NCBI GenBank assembly: GCA_017958245.1
Contig: JAGDDC010000283.1
Coordinates: forward strand, 1 to 6,221
Source of the DNA: Lachnospiraceae bacterium
GTDB lineage: Bacteria; Bacillota_A; Clostridia; Lachnospirales; Lachnospiraceae
Direction of reading: 5' to 3'
DNA length: 6,221 nt
Below, piece after piece: positions 5,978 to 6,221 of this stretch. How positions within the stretch are numbered: position 1 is the stretch's first letter; every line of letters begins with the position of its first letter. The notes under the pieces were generated by a model. That model was given only the letters and a program-made list of their open reading frames with translations. It did no database searches and was not told the DNA's origin. A program made the translations under genes and the position numbers.

Positions 5978-6037
5978 AGATAATCAACGGGTTCGATATG
6001 TGGTCAATGACTACTGTCGAACCCGTTTTCATTATCT
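5978..6037. repeat. 60-base nested inverted repeat
   Basis: The terminator stem is flanked by a second, outer inverted repeat, AGATAAT (5978-5984) and ATTATCT (6031-6037), separated from the inner stem by one base on the left and three on the right. The whole block is one long palindrome-like structure between the PAP2 gene and the AT-rich right end. Confidence 0.6.
5986..6029 (+). terminator. Hairpin terminator after the PAP2 gene
   Basis: AACGGGTTCGA (5986-5996) pairs perfectly with TCGAACCCGTT (6017-6027), followed by TTC after the last T of the arm, giving a TTTT run at 6026-6029. The region between the arms can pair further (6000-6005 with 6009-6014) to make a nearly continuous stem with one bulged T and an AAT loop. 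It starts 48 bases after the PAP2 stop codon. The T run is short, so efficiency may be modest. Confidence 0.7.
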
Positions 6038-6064
6038 AAACTAATTGTTGAGGTTCGGAAGTTT

Positions 6065-6105
6065 TCATTTCGCAAATCTAAGAATTGATTAATAATGCGA
6101 AATGA
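6065..6105. repeat. Inverted repeat, operator-like, overlapping the ATPase promoter
   Basis: TCATTTCGCA (6065-6074) and TGCGAAATGA (6096-6105) are exact 10-bp inverted repeats whose centres are 31 bases apart, about three helical turns. The right arm lies between the -35 and -10 boxes of the downstream promoter and the left arm lies upstream of the -35. The block is upstream of the expected transcript start, so it should act as DNA, for example as a binding site for a dimeric protein. Confidence 0.65.
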
Positions 6106-6113
6106 GGTACAAT
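6085..6113 (+). promoter_or_regulatory. Promoter of the terminal ATPase gene
   Basis: TTGATT (6085-6090, 4 of 6) and TACAAT (6108-6113, 5 of 6) are spaced by exactly 17 bases. The predicted start near 6120 leaves a very short leader, which holds the ribosome binding site. Confidence 0.65.
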
Positions 6114-6119
6114 TTAGTT

Positions 6120-6129
6120 AAGGTGGTGA
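6120..6129 (+). promoter_or_regulatory. Extended ribosome binding site of the ATPase gene
   Basis: AAGGTGGTGA matches the full anti-Shine-Dalgarno complement AAGGAGGTGA at 9 of 10 bases, 7 bases before the ATG at 6137. It confirms the start of a gene that has only 28 codons in view. Confidence 0.75.
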
Positions 6130-6136
6130 AACTAAG

Positions 6137-6221
6137 ATGAAGCTTATAAAAAGAGAGTATTATCTAAATAAACTATTAGCTGTCAAGGATGTTCCAGACA
6201 TAAAAGTAATAACCGGTGTAA
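6137..6221 (+). CDS. Probable AAA-type ATPase of the DUF4143 group (N-terminal fragment)
   Basis: Only the first 28 codons are present; the frame runs off the right edge. The peptide (MKLIKREYYLNKLLAVKDV, then PDIKVITGV) has the typical opening of AAA_14/DUF4143 ATP-binding proteins: a basic start, an R-x-YYL-x-KL segment, and then a strand ending ITGV/ITGI that leads straight into an RRxGKS-type Walker A. The window stops just where that P-loop is expected, so the assignment rests on the lead-in only. Members are cytoplasmic ATPases whose cellular role is poorly defined. They are often found in many copies in gut Firmicutes and Bacteroidetes. Codons are AT-rich (AAA, ATA, TTA, CTA), unlike the GC-rich genes to the left, which suggests a different history. 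A strong ribosome binding site and a good promoter support the start. Confidence 0.75.
   Translation, partial: MKLIKREYYLNKLLAVKDVPDIKVITGV

Noticed and set aside
5520..6032. Minus-strand open frame of 170 codons opposite the PAP2 gene
   Set aside because: It runs through the terminator hairpin and its sequence shows no domain; the plus frame has the PAP2 motifs and membrane helices.
6031..6168. Ten-base repeat ATTATCTAAA at 6031-6040 and 6159-6168
   Set aside because: Short and in AT-rich sequence, with one copy inside a coding region; likely chance and not an attachment-site pair.

Overview
The window looks like chromosomal DNA of a Gram-positive anaerobe of the class Clostridia, probably a Lachnospiraceae-like gut or rumen bacterium. 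This is inferred from strong purine-rich ribosome binding sites, short gene spacing, compact intrinsic terminators and the protein types seen. No rRNA or tRNA is present to fix the taxonomy. Most of the window is moderately GC-rich (a sample at 5821-5880 counts 67% GC). The right end is strikingly AT-rich (about 27% GC at 6061-6120).

Layout. (1) 1-1696, plus strand: the 3' end of an oligopeptide/dipeptide ABC transporter operon. It holds the C-terminal tail of an OppD/DppD-type ATPase, a complete OppF/DppF-type ATPase, and a small one-pass membrane protein with gaps of 2 and 3 bases between them. A long hairpin at 1703-1741 ends this unit and also the unit converging from the right. (2) 4322-1764, minus strand: a two-gene unit. 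A cytoplasmic GH13 alpha-glucosidase of the oligo-1,6-glucosidase type is followed after 3 bases by a membrane-anchored protein of unknown function. (3) 4323-4549: an AT-rich divergent promoter region. (4) 4550-5059, plus: a 169-residue protein I cannot assign to a function, with its own terminator. (5) 5239-5937, plus: a PAP2-superfamily membrane phosphatase with a promoter of its own, followed by a long hairpin. (6) 6137 to the end, plus: the first 28 codons of a probable AAA-type ATPase of the DUF4143 group, in AT-rich DNA behind a promoter overlapped by a 10-bp inverted repeat.

The genes suggest nutrient handling rather than one pathway. The ATPases would power peptide import, and the GH13 enzyme would cut short isomalto-type oligosaccharides in the cytoplasm. 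The PAP2 protein would dephosphorylate or transfer groups on lipid phosphates at the membrane. I see no CRISPR array, transposase, tRNA, rRNA or clear new multi-gene system. The least explained items are the 169-residue family, the membrane-anchored partner of the glucosidase, the small membrane protein at the end of the opp operon, and the operator-like palindrome of the terminal ATPase.
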